Source of the DNA: Pseudomaricurvus sp050633365
Lineage (GTDB): Bacteria; Pseudomonadota; Gammaproteobacteria; Pseudomonadales; Cellvibrionaceae
Assembly (NCBI GenBank): GCA_050633365.1
Contig: JBOEGJ010000011.1
Span: forward strand, 62,001 to 126,000
Direction of reading: 5' to 3'
Length of the DNA stretch: 64,000 nt
A model generated the notes under the pieces. That model searched no databases. It saw only the letters and a list, made by a program, of their open reading frames with translations, and was not told the DNA's origin. Positions 17,926-25,796 of the stretch are shown one piece after another (positions within the stretch are counted from its first letter, which is position 1; the number at the start of each line of letters is the position of its first letter). The position numbers were made by a program, and so were the translations under genes.

Positions 17926-18000
17926 CCTTTCAGTAACCGTTCGACCCATGGTAGTGGGCACTGGCTTTGCGTCCCGAAATTACTTTCGGTTTGCCTTTTT
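17926..18000 (-). promoter_or_regulatory. cyclic-di-GMP-I (GEMM) riboswitch aptamer
   Basis: On the minus strand the leader contains GGCAAACC, a stem CCGAAA/UUUCGG closed by a GUAA (GNRA) tetraloop, then GGGACGCAAAGCC: the strictly conserved GEMM-I core. A second helix follows, with CAGU pairing ACUG and CCCA pairing UGGG, and a 3' strand (GGUUACUGAAAGG) resembling the conserved GGGUUaCCGAAAGG. The aptamer ends on the GAAAGG ribosome-binding site of the gene at 17455-17916. Translational control is therefore likely, as no separate terminator hairpin is seen downstream. The motif match is direct; the sign of regulation is unknown. Confidence 0.9.
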
Positions 18001-18194
18001 CTAGCGGCTGGAATTTGTCGTATTAATTGAAACTGAAAGTGCAGAGCCTACAAGTGACATTTTCTCGTCACCAGAAAGATTAAACCTCTACTTACCTCTA
18101 ACTATTTCAAAAAACTGCGACACCAGTCTAGTCGAATTGTCTATCTGCGTCACAGTTTGATCAATTTAGTAGCAATCGTCAAGCGAGAGCTAGA

Positions 18195-18644
18195 TCAGTC
18201 GGCTTGATAGGCGACCTGCTGCATGGATACCGGGAAGTCCTCTAGCATCCAGGAAAAATACCCCGATCGAAAGTAATAGACTTCACTAAACCCCCAATAC
18301 ACTGACACAGCCGATGCGTATGCACTTCGAAGACAATTGGAACTGTTGCAATAGATCACCAGCGGAGTGCCTCGAGTGATGCCATTAGCACCATAGAGCT
18401 TGGAGAAATCGCGCTGAAAATCGAGATGAATGGCCCCATCAATATGCCCTATACCCCACTCGGTATCATTGCGAACATCGATAAATATCGCACCTTGATC
18501 GTAGAGCCGTTTTGCCTGAAAAACGTCGATGGTTTTTGCACCGCTGATCGCGACGGGTGCTTGATCAGAAAATGCCAATGAAGAGAAGAAAATAAAAAAC
18601 AATCCAAAAAAATTCAGTGTAGGTACGATGTTCACTTTGTGCAT
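18195..18644 (-). CDS. periplasmic single-domain rhodanese
   Basis: 149 residues with a signal peptide (hydrophobic 10-23, likely cleavage near LAFSDQA) and one rhodanese domain. FIDVRNDTEWGIGHIDGA is the CH2A-type region, and the active-site loop starts at C99 (YCNSSNCLRS) with a second cysteine at 104. GGAGG precedes the ATG. Exported rhodaneses move sulfane sulfur or act as thiol carriers in the envelope; the substrate is unknown. The two-cysteine loop suggests thiol exchange. Confidence 0.87.
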   Translation of the reverse strand: MHKVNIVPTLNFFGLFFIFFSSLAFSDQAPVAISGAKTIDVFQAKRLYDQGAIFIDVRNDTEWGIGHIDGAIHLDFQRDFSKLYGANGITRGTPLVIYCNSSNCLRSAYASAVSVYWGFSEVYYFRSGYFSWMLEDFPVSMQQVAYQAD

Positions 18645-18784
18645 ACGGCCTCCAAACCATTGCGGCTATATAAAAGTGTAGGAGACAAACGGACGACCGC
18701 TTAGTGTGTTTTCATCTAACTGATTGGGTCTTACATGGGGGTTTTGGTTCTATGGGGTCTATCGGCTCAAGAGAGCTTGTTGCC

Positions 18785-19189
18785 TCAGGGGCGGCCGAGT
18801 TCAACAGCTTCAAGCTGACCCGCTCCTTCGAGCCACGCCTTTTGAACTACATCGTCTTTTAACGTAATGAACAACGTCCGCTGGCGACTGTTACTGCCCT
18901 TGTATTGAAACAATAGAAACACGCGCACACGCTGCGCAACTTGTTCTGAGAATTGATATTTCAAGGTGGAAACGCCCTCCTCGCTTTCGATCGCGTCAGG
19001 CTTGCCCAAGTTTTTCTCGAGCCAGAGTCGATTTGTAGCACCCAGCTCAATCTTATCCAAGGTGGATAGAGGCAAAGCTCTGTCACCGCTATCGTAGGAA
19101 ACGTCTTCAGAAATACTGATCAGCTCACAACCACTTAAGCTCGTGAACAATAACGCCAACAAAAGAGGAAAGAGCCCTAGTTTTATCAT
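18785..19189 (-). CDS. predicted outer-membrane lipoprotein, 134 aa
   Basis: Starts with a lipoprotein signal peptide: basic N terminus, hydrophobic 5-16, lipobox LSGC with C21. The mature part has an LWLEKNLGKPDAIESEEGVSTLKYQF segment reminiscent of the SmpA/OmlA (BamE-like) fold, where a loop after 'G-P' precedes paired strands. That similarity is tentative. It is the last gene of the minus-strand motility cluster, 11 bp after the DUF2802 gene, and is probably cotranscribed. Confidence 0.7.
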   Translation of the reverse strand: MIKLGLFPLLLALLFTSLSGCELISISEDVSYDSGDRALPLSTLDKIELGATNRLWLEKNLGKPDAIESEEGVSTLKYQFSEQVAQRVRVFLLFQYKGSNSRQRTLFITLKDDVVQKAWLEGAGQLEAVELGRP

Positions 19190-19200
19190 CGTAAAACCGA

Positions 19201-19632
19201 TTAAGCGGCTTCATGCACTTGGGAATGCATCATTTTTAGAAGCGAGGCTTCCGCTCGAGAAATACCACAGCGGCGTGAAACCTCTTCGGGATCGATACCA
19301 GCGTGCAGCAGCGATGCGGCATCTTTAAGCTCATCATCAACGACCAAAGTAGAAAGCCCGGTGTTCGACACCGGAGCCTGCACAACCGGTGAGTCATCAG
19401 CTTGGCGGCGCTTAAAAGCCTTCTCTATAGCAATCAAGCGCTTACCTACACCTACGGCACTTGAATTAGAGATTTGTAAATTGTGCTCGAGCCTCTGATA
19501 CAGCTTTTGGGTTAGCGCGGCCTGTTTACGCATCCGAGATACGCAGGCAAAAGCGATTACCATCGCCAGCGCACTAAGAGTCAAGCTGCCGAGTACAAGC
19601 GCGTCCAACACAATACTTTCAGATACCAACAC
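19201..19632 (-). CDS. DUF2802 domain protein of the chemotaxis operon
   Basis: 143 residues. An N-terminal transmembrane helix (about 10-30) is followed by a coiled-coil-like segment and a C-terminal DUF2802 region containing DAASLLHAGIDPEEVSRRCGISRAEASLLKMM, which looks like a helix-turn-helix. Two GTG codons are in frame; the second (19632) has the better spacing from GGAGG. DUF2802 genes follow cheW in Pseudomonas-type flagellar clusters, as here, but their function is not established. Confidence 0.85.
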   Translation of the reverse strand: MLVSESIVLDALVLGSLTLSALAMVIAFACVSRMRKQAALTQKLYQRLEHNLQISNSSAVGVGKRLIAIEKAFKRRQADDSPVVQAPVSNTGLSTLVVDDELKDAASLLHAGIDPEEVSRRCGISRAEASLLKMMHSQVHEAA

Positions 19633-19657
19633 CACAAACCTCCAATGGAGGGCTTAG

Positions 19658-20143
19658 CTATACACTCTCTAACTCAGCCCACTCTTCATCTGTAAGCAAC
19701 TTATCAAGTTCAACCAAGATAAGTAACTCGTCATTTTTATGACAAACGCCCTGAATGAATTTGGCACTTTCATCATTGCCAACATTCGGCGCTGTTTCCA
19801 TTTCGGACTGACGCAGGTACACCACTTCGGCAACGCTATCGACTAAGATTCCGACCACGTGATTGTCGGCCTCGATAATCACGATGCGTGTATTGTCATT
19901 CACTTCACCAGAATTGAGACCAAAGCGGTGACGAGTGTCAATTACTGTGACAACGTTACCACGCAAATTAATGATGCCCAGTACATACGGTGGCGCTCCA
20001 GGTACCGGAGCGATTTCCGAATAACGCAACACCTCTTGCACTTGCATCACGTTGATGCCGTAGGTCTCGCCCGCCAGCTTGAAGGTTACCCACTGTAAGA
20101 TGGGATCATCGCTGGTTTTGCTTTTTGCAGAGCCGGTTGCCAT
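19658..20143 (-). CDS. cheW: CheW coupling protein (main chemotaxis system)
   Basis: 161 residues forming one CheW domain: QWVTFKLAGETYGINVMQVQEVLRY, APPYVLGIINLRGNVV and DTRHRFGL are diagnostic. CheW links receptors to the CheA kinase in the polar array. It is placed 251 bp after parP and just before the DUF2802 gene, as in Pseudomonas F6-type clusters. A second CheW is encoded at 52598-53158 for the other system. Confidence 0.94.
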   Translation of the reverse strand: MATGSAKSKTSDDPILQWVTFKLAGETYGINVMQVQEVLRYSEIAPVPGAPPYVLGIINLRGNVVTVIDTRHRFGLNSGEVNDNTRIVIIEADNHVVGILVDSVAEVVYLRQSEMETAPNVGNDESAKFIQGVCHKNDELLILVELDKLLTDEEWAELESV

Positions 20144-20394
20144 AAATCAGTCCTCAAAAGGTTCAAGTAGTGTTATCTGAAGAACGCTGCTTTCAGCCCA
20201 TGCTCTTGTTCGAGCGAAAGATCAAAGGGCGTAATACGATGTCGTTCCGAATTGAGACGCTGAAGGTGAACCAAGGATCAGCGTCAAAAATCAATCGAAA
20301 CCACCACTTCAATATAGTTAATAGCAGCTTCTATGCCAGTGTATCGACTGTAAAAGTAATAAGTTGAGCAATGAAATGCCCTTCTCAGCGCAAT

Positions 20395-21354
20395 TTAAAG
20401 ATTGTCCGTAAGAGGATCTGCCTTTGAAGCTGACTTATCCGCCTCATTGAGCAGCTCTCCCATGGTCGCCACGTCGAGCAAAGCGCACATATGCTCCTTC
20501 ACTGTACCTGCGAGCCAAGGGCGCTTACCACGCTCGCTACGCCACTTAACATCGTCTGGCTCTAAGGTGATTGGCTGATTGACTGCATCGACGGCAAGCC
20601 CCCAAGGCAGGCCGTTGATAGAGACAACATAGCGTGCCGCCTCAAGGAAGGCCTCTTGATAACGTTCGGGCATGACAAACTTGGCGGTATTAATAGTTCG
20701 TATCTTACCTCCAGACGTCGGCAGTAACCCCATCAGCCAGTCGGCCTGGCCAAACAATGGCGTCAGCTCGTCGGTGAGCGGCTGGATTTGCCCCAGTGAA
20801 ATCAACGGAACGGCCAATGTGAGACCAGCCACTTCAAATAATAGGACTTCAAAGCGCTCCTGAGCCCACTGCGGGCGTCCATTTTCAGCCCAACTTAAAC
20901 CGCTCTCCAGTTGCTGCTCGGCACTCACCTCTTGAGCCGTGACCTCTTCAATCTCCGACTCGGTGACGGGCTTTGCAACCTCAACCGCTATCGTCCTGGC
21001 CTGAGCATCTTGTACCTTTGAGGCGACTTGAGCTGACGGCGCCGCTTTGCTTGCCTCTGCCTTCACCGGTGCGGGCTTAGGCGGCGCGGGCTTAGGCGGC
21101 GTAGAGCTAAGCAATTTCGCGAGTTTCTCACGCGCCTGATGTTGCTCCTGCGGCTCAAGATCCAAAGCTCGAGGTTTTTTGGCTATTTCTTTTTGGGGTT
21201 TTAATACCCGTTCGTCGGCTTTAGGGAGATGATCTTCGACGGGCTTCGCTTGAGGCGCATCGGCTGTGAACGCTGCCTTGGCTTCCTCTGTCGCCTCTGG
21301 TATGACCAAAAGCTCATCAAAGTAGCCCTGCAAAGTATCATGGGGTGAGGTCAT
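20395..21354 (-). CDS. parP: ParP-like CheW-domain protein for array localisation
   Basis: 319 residues. The start overlaps the parC stop as ATGA, which fixes the start at MTSPHDTLQGYFDELL. The N-terminal ~170 residues are a Pro/Ala/Lys-rich linker with a KPAPPKPAP repeat. The C-terminal ~140 residues are a CheW-like domain (LLFEVAGLTLAVPLISLGQIQ...LMGLLP...VDAVNQPITL). In Vibrio, ParP couples polar ParC to CheA and prevents array dissociation. Pairing with a ParA-like ATPase here supports the same role. Confidence 0.88.
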   Translation of the reverse strand: MTSPHDTLQGYFDELLVIPEATEEAKAAFTADAPQAKPVEDHLPKADERVLKPQKEIAKKPRALDLEPQEQHQAREKLAKLLSSTPPKPAPPKPAPVKAEASKAAPSAQVASKVQDAQARTIAVEVAKPVTESEIEEVTAQEVSAEQQLESGLSWAENGRPQWAQERFEVLLFEVAGLTLAVPLISLGQIQPLTDELTPLFGQADWLMGLLPTSGGKIRTINTAKFVMPERYQEAFLEAARYVVSINGLPWGLAVDAVNQPITLEPDDVKWRSERGKRPWLAGTVKEHMCALLDVATMGELLNEADKSASKADPLTDNL

Positions 21355-22157
21355 GACTGAAGACCACCTTCCGAAACAGGCGGTCTTGCCGAGCGCGCGA
21401 GCTGCCACTTCAAGAGCGATCTATAGGACTCCACAGCGCGGCTATCGGCTTGAAACAAGTGCGGAGGAATCCCCGCTTTACTGGCGTCGCGCAACTTAGT
21501 ATCGACAGGCACCTTACCCGGCCATACGCTATCGGCGTAGGTATTACGAATGCTACGCAGACTCCCAACGGAGGCCTGTGTACGACGATCGAACATCGTA
21601 GGAACGATGCTATAGGGCAAAGGGGTCTTGCGAGATTTACCCATCATATCCAATGTTTGGATCATGCGCTCAAGCCCCTTAAGCGCCAAAAATTCTGTTT
21701 GAACCGGAATCAGTAACTGCTGACACGCGGCCAATGCATTAATCATCAAAACCCCAAGCAATGGCGGGCAATCGATAAGCACGATGTCATAGTCATCTCT
21801 TATCATCGACAATGCTCGGCCGATGACTAGACCCATACCATCGCCACCAATCGCCTGACGCTCTAGGGTTGCAAGCGCCATAGCCGCAGGCATCACAAAC
21901 AGCCCATCAAATTCCGTCTCAACAATGCACTGCTGAACGATCGCTGGGGATAGCTCCGCTCGCTGCTGGAACAGCGTAAATGTGCTCAATTCAACCTGAT
22001 CGGGCTCTTGTTTGAAATAACTACTGAGAGAACCGTGAGGATCTAAATCCACCAGCAATACTCGTTTACCTTGTTCGGCACATAGTCCACCAAGGGCAAC
22101 TGTGGTAGTGGTCTTTCCGACCCCTCCCTTTTGATTCGCTACCGTCCAAACGAGCAA
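21351..22157 (-). CDS. parC: ParC-type ParA ATPase for chemotaxis array placement
   Basis: 268 residues from a TTG start with AAGAAGG eight bases upstream, giving MLVWTVANQKGG, which matches family N termini; the frame runs further up, but without family similarity. The deviant Walker A KGGVGKTTTT is at 10-19, and DLDPHGSLSSYF and LIDCPPLLGVL provide Walker A' and B. ParC ATPases position chemotaxis clusters at the pole with ParP, whose gene overlaps its stop. This gene is often annotated Soj/ParA in Pseudomonas. Confidence 0.9.
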   Translation of the reverse strand: MLVWTVANQKGGVGKTTTTVALGGLCAEQGKRVLLVDLDPHGSLSSYFKQEPDQVELSTFTLFQQRAELSPAIVQQCIVETEFDGLFVMPAAMALATLERQAIGGDGMGLVIGRALSMIRDDYDIVLIDCPPLLGVLMINALAACQQLLIPVQTEFLALKGLERMIQTLDMMGKSRKTPLPYSIVPTMFDRRTQASVGSLRSIRNTYADSVWPGKVPVDTKLRDASKAGIPPHLFQADSRAVESYRSLLKWQLARSARPPVSEGGLQS

Positions 22158-22332
22158 TACATTTACCTTCTTTCTACTTTCAAATATCTCGAGTGATTCA
22201 CGGCTTTGCGTGAACCAACACTCCAATCACGACCCGCTGCTACGGCATCTGACATTACGCCCAACAAGCCGCTAGCGTCAAAGTAGTGGCGACATGTCAA
22301 TTATCCTTAAACAAAGCAAAGCTTATGCCGCT

Positions 22333-23454
22333 CTAGTTTCTTTCGATATCGGGATCGCTTGAAAACAAGAGCCCACCGCCTTCAAGCTCTACCGGAGTAA
22401 TGCCGCCCACGGGAGCTAAGCGGTCGGGCACTTCGGCAGTCGCTTCGTCATTCGCAGCTTCGCTATTGTTGTTTTCCGGCCCCTCGAGCAACAGCGACAA
22501 ATTATCGCTACTGGGCTGCTCATCAACTTGAGGGGCAGGCGCCTCTTCTTGCAAATTTGCATTCGGCGAATCATCGTCGTCGAGCGGGCCTTCGCTTTCA
22601 TCACCGTCAACAGGCTGAGGAAATGGGGACGAAGCTTGCGTGGAGGCGGGATCCACCGCCAAGGCAATTTGCTGCTCCGACTGAACATTCGGGCGCTCGA
22701 CCTTTTCTCTGGCAATCATTAATACCACACGGCGATTGGCCGCCCTGCCCTCGCTCGATTCATTGTTAGCAACCGGCTGATGCTCACCGTAGCCCACCGC
22801 CGAAAGACGTGTGGACGCTACATCACCACGCTCAAGAAGCTTAACAACCGCGGCCGCTCGCGCGCTAGACAGCTCCCAGTTACTGGGAAACTGAGCATTT
22901 CGGATAGGTACGTTATCGGTAAAGCCTTCGACTTGAACCGGGTTATCGAAGCCTTTGAGAATATTCGCGACGTCTGCAAAGATCGATTCCGCCTGCAAGC
23001 TGGGTTCGGCGTCTGCGGAATCGAACAATATATTTGCCTTCAACTCGATCTCAAGCCAGAACTCGTTACTGTTTACCTGAATAACCTCATCATCGATCAA
23101 GTCGGAGAACTCATCTTCAAAAAGATCAGACAACTGGGGTAAATCCGCAGTTCGATCAAATGCTCCGTCGCCCGTCATGCTATGATCAGCGGTTTCTTTT
23201 CCGCCGTCGGGAATGACACTCGGGTCGGCCCTCAGTTGCGGGTCCCCAACTTGAATAGGATCGAGAGTGAGCGGCACAGAATCATTAAAGGCTTGATTTA
23301 GTGTTTCCGAGAGGACCCGGTATTTACTTTCGTTGACTTGCGAAATCGAATACATCACCACAAAAAATGCGAACAGTAAGGTGATGAAATCGGCGTAGGA
23401 GATCAGCCATCGATCATGGTGAATTTCTTCTTCAACGCGCCTTCGCCTAATCAT
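22333..23454 (-). CDS. motD: flagellar stator subunit MotD (MotB/OmpA family)
   Basis: 373 residues. A single N-terminal membrane helix (about 17-40) contains the proton-relay aspartate D22 in SYADFITLLFAFF. A linker leads to an OmpA-like peptidoglycan-binding domain (about 140-255: VEGFTDNVP, SNWELSSARA, GYGEHQPVANN). The last ~115 residues are an unusual acidic, Pro/Ser-rich tail ending in GGGLLFSSDPDIERN. With MotC it forms the second, proton-type stator known from Pseudomonas. It starts 17 bp after motC. Confidence 0.94.
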   Translation of the reverse strand: MIRRRRVEEEIHHDRWLISYADFITLLFAFFVVMYSISQVNESKYRVLSETLNQAFNDSVPLTLDPIQVGDPQLRADPSVIPDGGKETADHSMTGDGAFDRTADLPQLSDLFEDEFSDLIDDEVIQVNSNEFWLEIELKANILFDSADAEPSLQAESIFADVANILKGFDNPVQVEGFTDNVPIRNAQFPSNWELSSARAAAVVKLLERGDVASTRLSAVGYGEHQPVANNESSEGRAANRRVVLMIAREKVERPNVQSEQQIALAVDPASTQASSPFPQPVDGDESEGPLDDDDSPNANLQEEAPAPQVDEQPSSDNLSLLLEGPENNNSEAANDEATAEVPDRLAPVGGITPVELEGGGLLFSSDPDIERN

Positions 23455-23471
23455 GACTGTGCACTTTCCAA

Positions 23472-24212
23472 CTAAGGAAGATAGCCCTCAAGCTTTACTT
23501 CAATGGAGCGAGGGTTTTCGCCCTCAGCGATGGATATGATCCCTTCAACAATGAGCTCGCGATACTGAGACTGCTGATAGATACAGGCCTTAATTTTGTT
23601 GGCAATGGGAATCAAAAACAAATTGGCAAATCCCACGCCGTAAATCGTTGCCACAAAAGCGATGGCGATACCCGGCCCCAATTCATTCGGATCGGCCAAA
23701 TTACGCATAACATGAATCAAGCCCATGACCGCACCAATGATGCCAATTGTCGGTGAGTAGCCTCCCATGCACTCAAAAAACTTAACGGCATCGAGATCGC
23801 GCTGTTCTTTAACTACCAGTTCTGTTTCAAGTACACGTCGGATGGATTCGGTTTCGCTGCCGTCGACCAGAAGCTGTAACCCCTTTTGTGCAAAGAGATC
23901 TTTTTCATTTTCGGCCATAGTTTCCAACCCCAGCAGCCCTTCTTTTCGCGCTGCCACCGCCCAGCGCACAATACGCTGCAGCGCATCATCGAACAACTGC
24001 GGCGGCGGATTAAAAACCCAAGGTGCAATCGAAAAAGCCCGACGCATTTGCAACCAAGGAGTTTGCAGCATTGCCGCACCTAAGGTCCCACCGATGACGA
24101 TAATAGCAGCCGGACCATTGACCAACGCCTGCCAACTGCCGCCTTCCATAAAGTTGCCGCCGATAAGCGCAGTCAAACCGATCAATACGCCGAGCAGACT
24201 CAATATATCCAT
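23472..24212 (-). CDS. motC: flagellar stator subunit MotC (MotA family)
   Basis: 246 residues with four membrane helices (near 3-20, 28-50, 150-170 and 180-205), a cytoplasmic loop carrying charged residues for FliG contact, and the MotA/ExbB-type FFECMGGYSPTIGIIGAVMG and GPGIAIAFVATIYGVGFANL segments. It assembles as a pentamer around a MotD dimer to power rotation. GAGGCGA precedes the ATG. It lies 10 bp downstream of cheB in one transcription unit. Confidence 0.95.
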   Translation of the reverse strand: MDILSLLGVLIGLTALIGGNFMEGGSWQALVNGPAAIIVIGGTLGAAMLQTPWLQMRRAFSIAPWVFNPPPQLFDDALQRIVRWAVAARKEGLLGLETMAENEKDLFAQKGLQLLVDGSETESIRRVLETELVVKEQRDLDAVKFFECMGGYSPTIGIIGAVMGLIHVMRNLADPNELGPGIAIAFVATIYGVGFANLFLIPIANKIKACIYQQSQYRELIVEGIISIAEGENPRSIEVKLEGYLP

Positions 24213-24222
24213 AACAGTCGCC

Positions 24223-25332
24223 TCAAATTTCCTTTACCAATGCCGGACCTATACTCCCTAGAGATAAAACCCGATCGGTGAGTTTGGCCTTTGCCACCGC
24301 CATTGGCATTCCGTAGATAACACTACTTTCTTGATCCTGAGACCAAATCAATCCATCACTCTGTTTTATCAGTCGCGCACCATCGCATCCGTCTGAGCCC
24401 ATCCCCGTAAGCACGACACCCAGCGTTTTATCGCCGTACACATTTGCAGCTGAGCCGAAAGCAATATCCACAGACGGCTTGTAGTTCACACGATCATCAC
24501 CTTCAATCACTTTCACACCGCCACGTTTGTCGAAAATGAGTTGCTTGCCGCCGGGGGCCAACAGTGCCAAGCCAGGTTTTAGCTTGTCGCCATCGATTGC
24601 TTCGCGAACGGCGATATTGCATTGACGATCTAAACGCTCGGCAAATGGCTTGGTGAAATTCTCGGGCATGTGTTGCACCAATACCACGGGGACAGGAAAG
24701 TTCGCCGGTAGCTTGGTAAGCACTTCGGCCAAAGCCACAGGTCCGCCGGTCGAGGCTCCCACCACAAGCAGTTTGACGCGCCCTTTTATCGAGTGAGACT
24801 TTCCTCGAGCCTCACTCGCCACCGGCTCGCGATTTTCACGCGCTTTGATCTCTGACGTTTTCGCTTGCCTGCTAAACCTAGCTGCACCAGTGGCTTTTAT
24901 CGAAGGTTCTGGCGACGCCGGAGCCGCTGAAAGTTTCGGCTTTGCGATCGCCAAAAGACGGCTGTGTAGTTTTTTCTTTAAACTCACTGAATTACTGGAG
25001 ATTTCGGAAAAATTTTTGGGAAGAAAATCTACCGCACCCGCATCGAGAGCGTCCAAGGTCGTGCGTGCGCCCTCGTAGGTTAGTGACGAGAACATCAAGA
25101 TAGGGATGGGTCGTTCGGCCATGATTTGTCGAACCGCGGTAACGCCATCCATCACCGGCATTTCGTAGTCCATGGTAATCAAATCGGGTTTGAGATTCTT
25201 GGCCTTATCCACCGCGTCGCGGCCGTTAGACGCAAGGCCCACCACATTCAGATCAGGATGCTCGTTGAGCATCTCCCTTAAACGCTGCTGAAAGAAATTG
25301 GAGTCGTCCACAATAAGCACCTTCAGAGGCAT
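24223..25332 (-). CDS. cheB: CheB chemoreceptor methylesterase/deamidase (system 1)
   Basis: 369 residues. An N-terminal receiver has the phospho-acceptor D55 in LITMDYEMPVMDG. A ~50-residue linker leads to the methylesterase domain with GASTGGPVAL (nucleophile Ser), VQHMPENFTKPFAERL (catalytic His) and GMGSDGCDGA (catalytic Asp). It removes methyl groups from MCP glutamates when phosphorylated by CheA. It is separated from cheA by 452 bp holding an inserted palindromic element and hairpins, unlike the tight cheA-cheB spacing usual elsewhere. A second CheB is at 47133-48176. Confidence 0.96.
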   Translation of the reverse strand: MPLKVLIVDDSNFFQQRLREMLNEHPDLNVVGLASNGRDAVDKAKNLKPDLITMDYEMPVMDGVTAVRQIMAERPIPILMFSSLTYEGARTTLDALDAGAVDFLPKNFSEISSNSVSLKKKLHSRLLAIAKPKLSAAPASPEPSIKATGAARFSRQAKTSEIKARENREPVASEARGKSHSIKGRVKLLVVGASTGGPVALAEVLTKLPANFPVPVVLVQHMPENFTKPFAERLDRQCNIAVREAIDGDKLKPGLALLAPGGKQLIFDKRGGVKVIEGDDRVNYKPSVDIAFGSAANVYGDKTLGVVLTGMGSDGCDGARLIKQSDGLIWSQDQESSVIYGMPMAVAKAKLTDRVLSLGSIGPALVKEI

Positions 25333-25388
25333 GTGACGCTCCTGAAAAAACTTAGGGGAATTGCAAAAACAAGAGAAACAAAAGAAAC

Positions 25389-25409
25389 GCTCAACAGACG
25401 CTGTTGAGC
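25389..25409 (-). terminator. possible terminator or attenuator between cheA and cheB
   Basis: GCTCAACAG pairs perfectly with CTGTTGAGC (nine base pairs, three-base loop). On the minus strand it is followed by a U-rich stretch (GUUUCUUUUGUUUC). It lies only ~57 bp before the cheB start, so read-through or a downstream start must supply cheB. Confidence 0.5.
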
Positions 25410-25465
25410 TATACGAAAGAACTTATGGCAAAAAACCAAACCCATGGAACATCCATCTTGGCTCT

Positions 25466-25485
25466 GAACACGTTACAACGTGTTC
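25466..25485. repeat. 20-bp perfect palindrome
   Basis: GAACACGTT and AACGTGTTC flank a two-base centre. Such a near-continuous palindrome suits a dimeric DNA-binding protein; as RNA it would give an eight-bp hairpin with a UACA loop. It lies upstream of cheB, 17 bp from the left arm of the inserted element. Confidence 0.6.
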
Positions 25486-25502
25486 CCTCTTATTATCTAA
25501 CC

Positions 25503-25796
25503 GGACACACCGCACTGCTAGGGCAGCTCTGAATAATGGCAGTCGTGCTCAGCGGGTCTTAAAGCGTCCAGATGCAAGGCGCACTTCGCCGTTAATGGCA
25601 GTAGCCCTTAGCAAGAAGTGCAACACCGCAGCTGGGCGTTTTAAGGCCCGCCCTTTGGGGCTTACAGGCGAATCCACAATCGTCGTTGCAACTTATCGAC
25701 AGGCAACCAGCATGCCTCTAAGTTGCGCCTAGACTGTGAATCCGCCTGTAAGCCTGCGCACCACTGCCATTATTCAGAGGTGCCCTAGGTGTGTCC
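25503..25796. mobile_element. MITE-like palindromic element with terminal inverted repeats
   Basis: The arms at 25518-25543 and 25763-25788 are inverted repeats sharing GGCA(G/C)CTCTGAATAATGGC with one mismatch. They are bordered by CTAG, and GGACACACC recurs outside each arm (25503-25511 and the complement of 25788-25796). Inside are two further imperfect hairpins: 25552-25575 with 25628-25651, and 25660-25670 with 25743-25753 (plus GCAACTTA/TAAGTTGC). There is no transposase frame. The whole can fold as a cloverleaf, typical of non-autonomous miniature elements. The right end supplies the last codons (GHT) and stop of cheA. The family is not identifiable by eye; CTAG ends would fit an IS5-like target. 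Confidence 0.75.

Noticed and set aside
17917..17961. Upstream in-frame start for the riboswitch-controlled gene
   Set aside because: Those 15 codons lie within the conserved aptamer; the ribosome-binding site points to 17916.
20144..20394. A 65-codon plus-strand frame between cheW and parP
   Set aside because: No ribosome-binding site, no protein-like composition, and antisense to the operon; most likely chance.
25692..25720. TTATCGAC, a minus-strand sigma-28 -10 look-alike
   Set aside because: It lies inside the palindromic element and the matching -35 is only 3/8.
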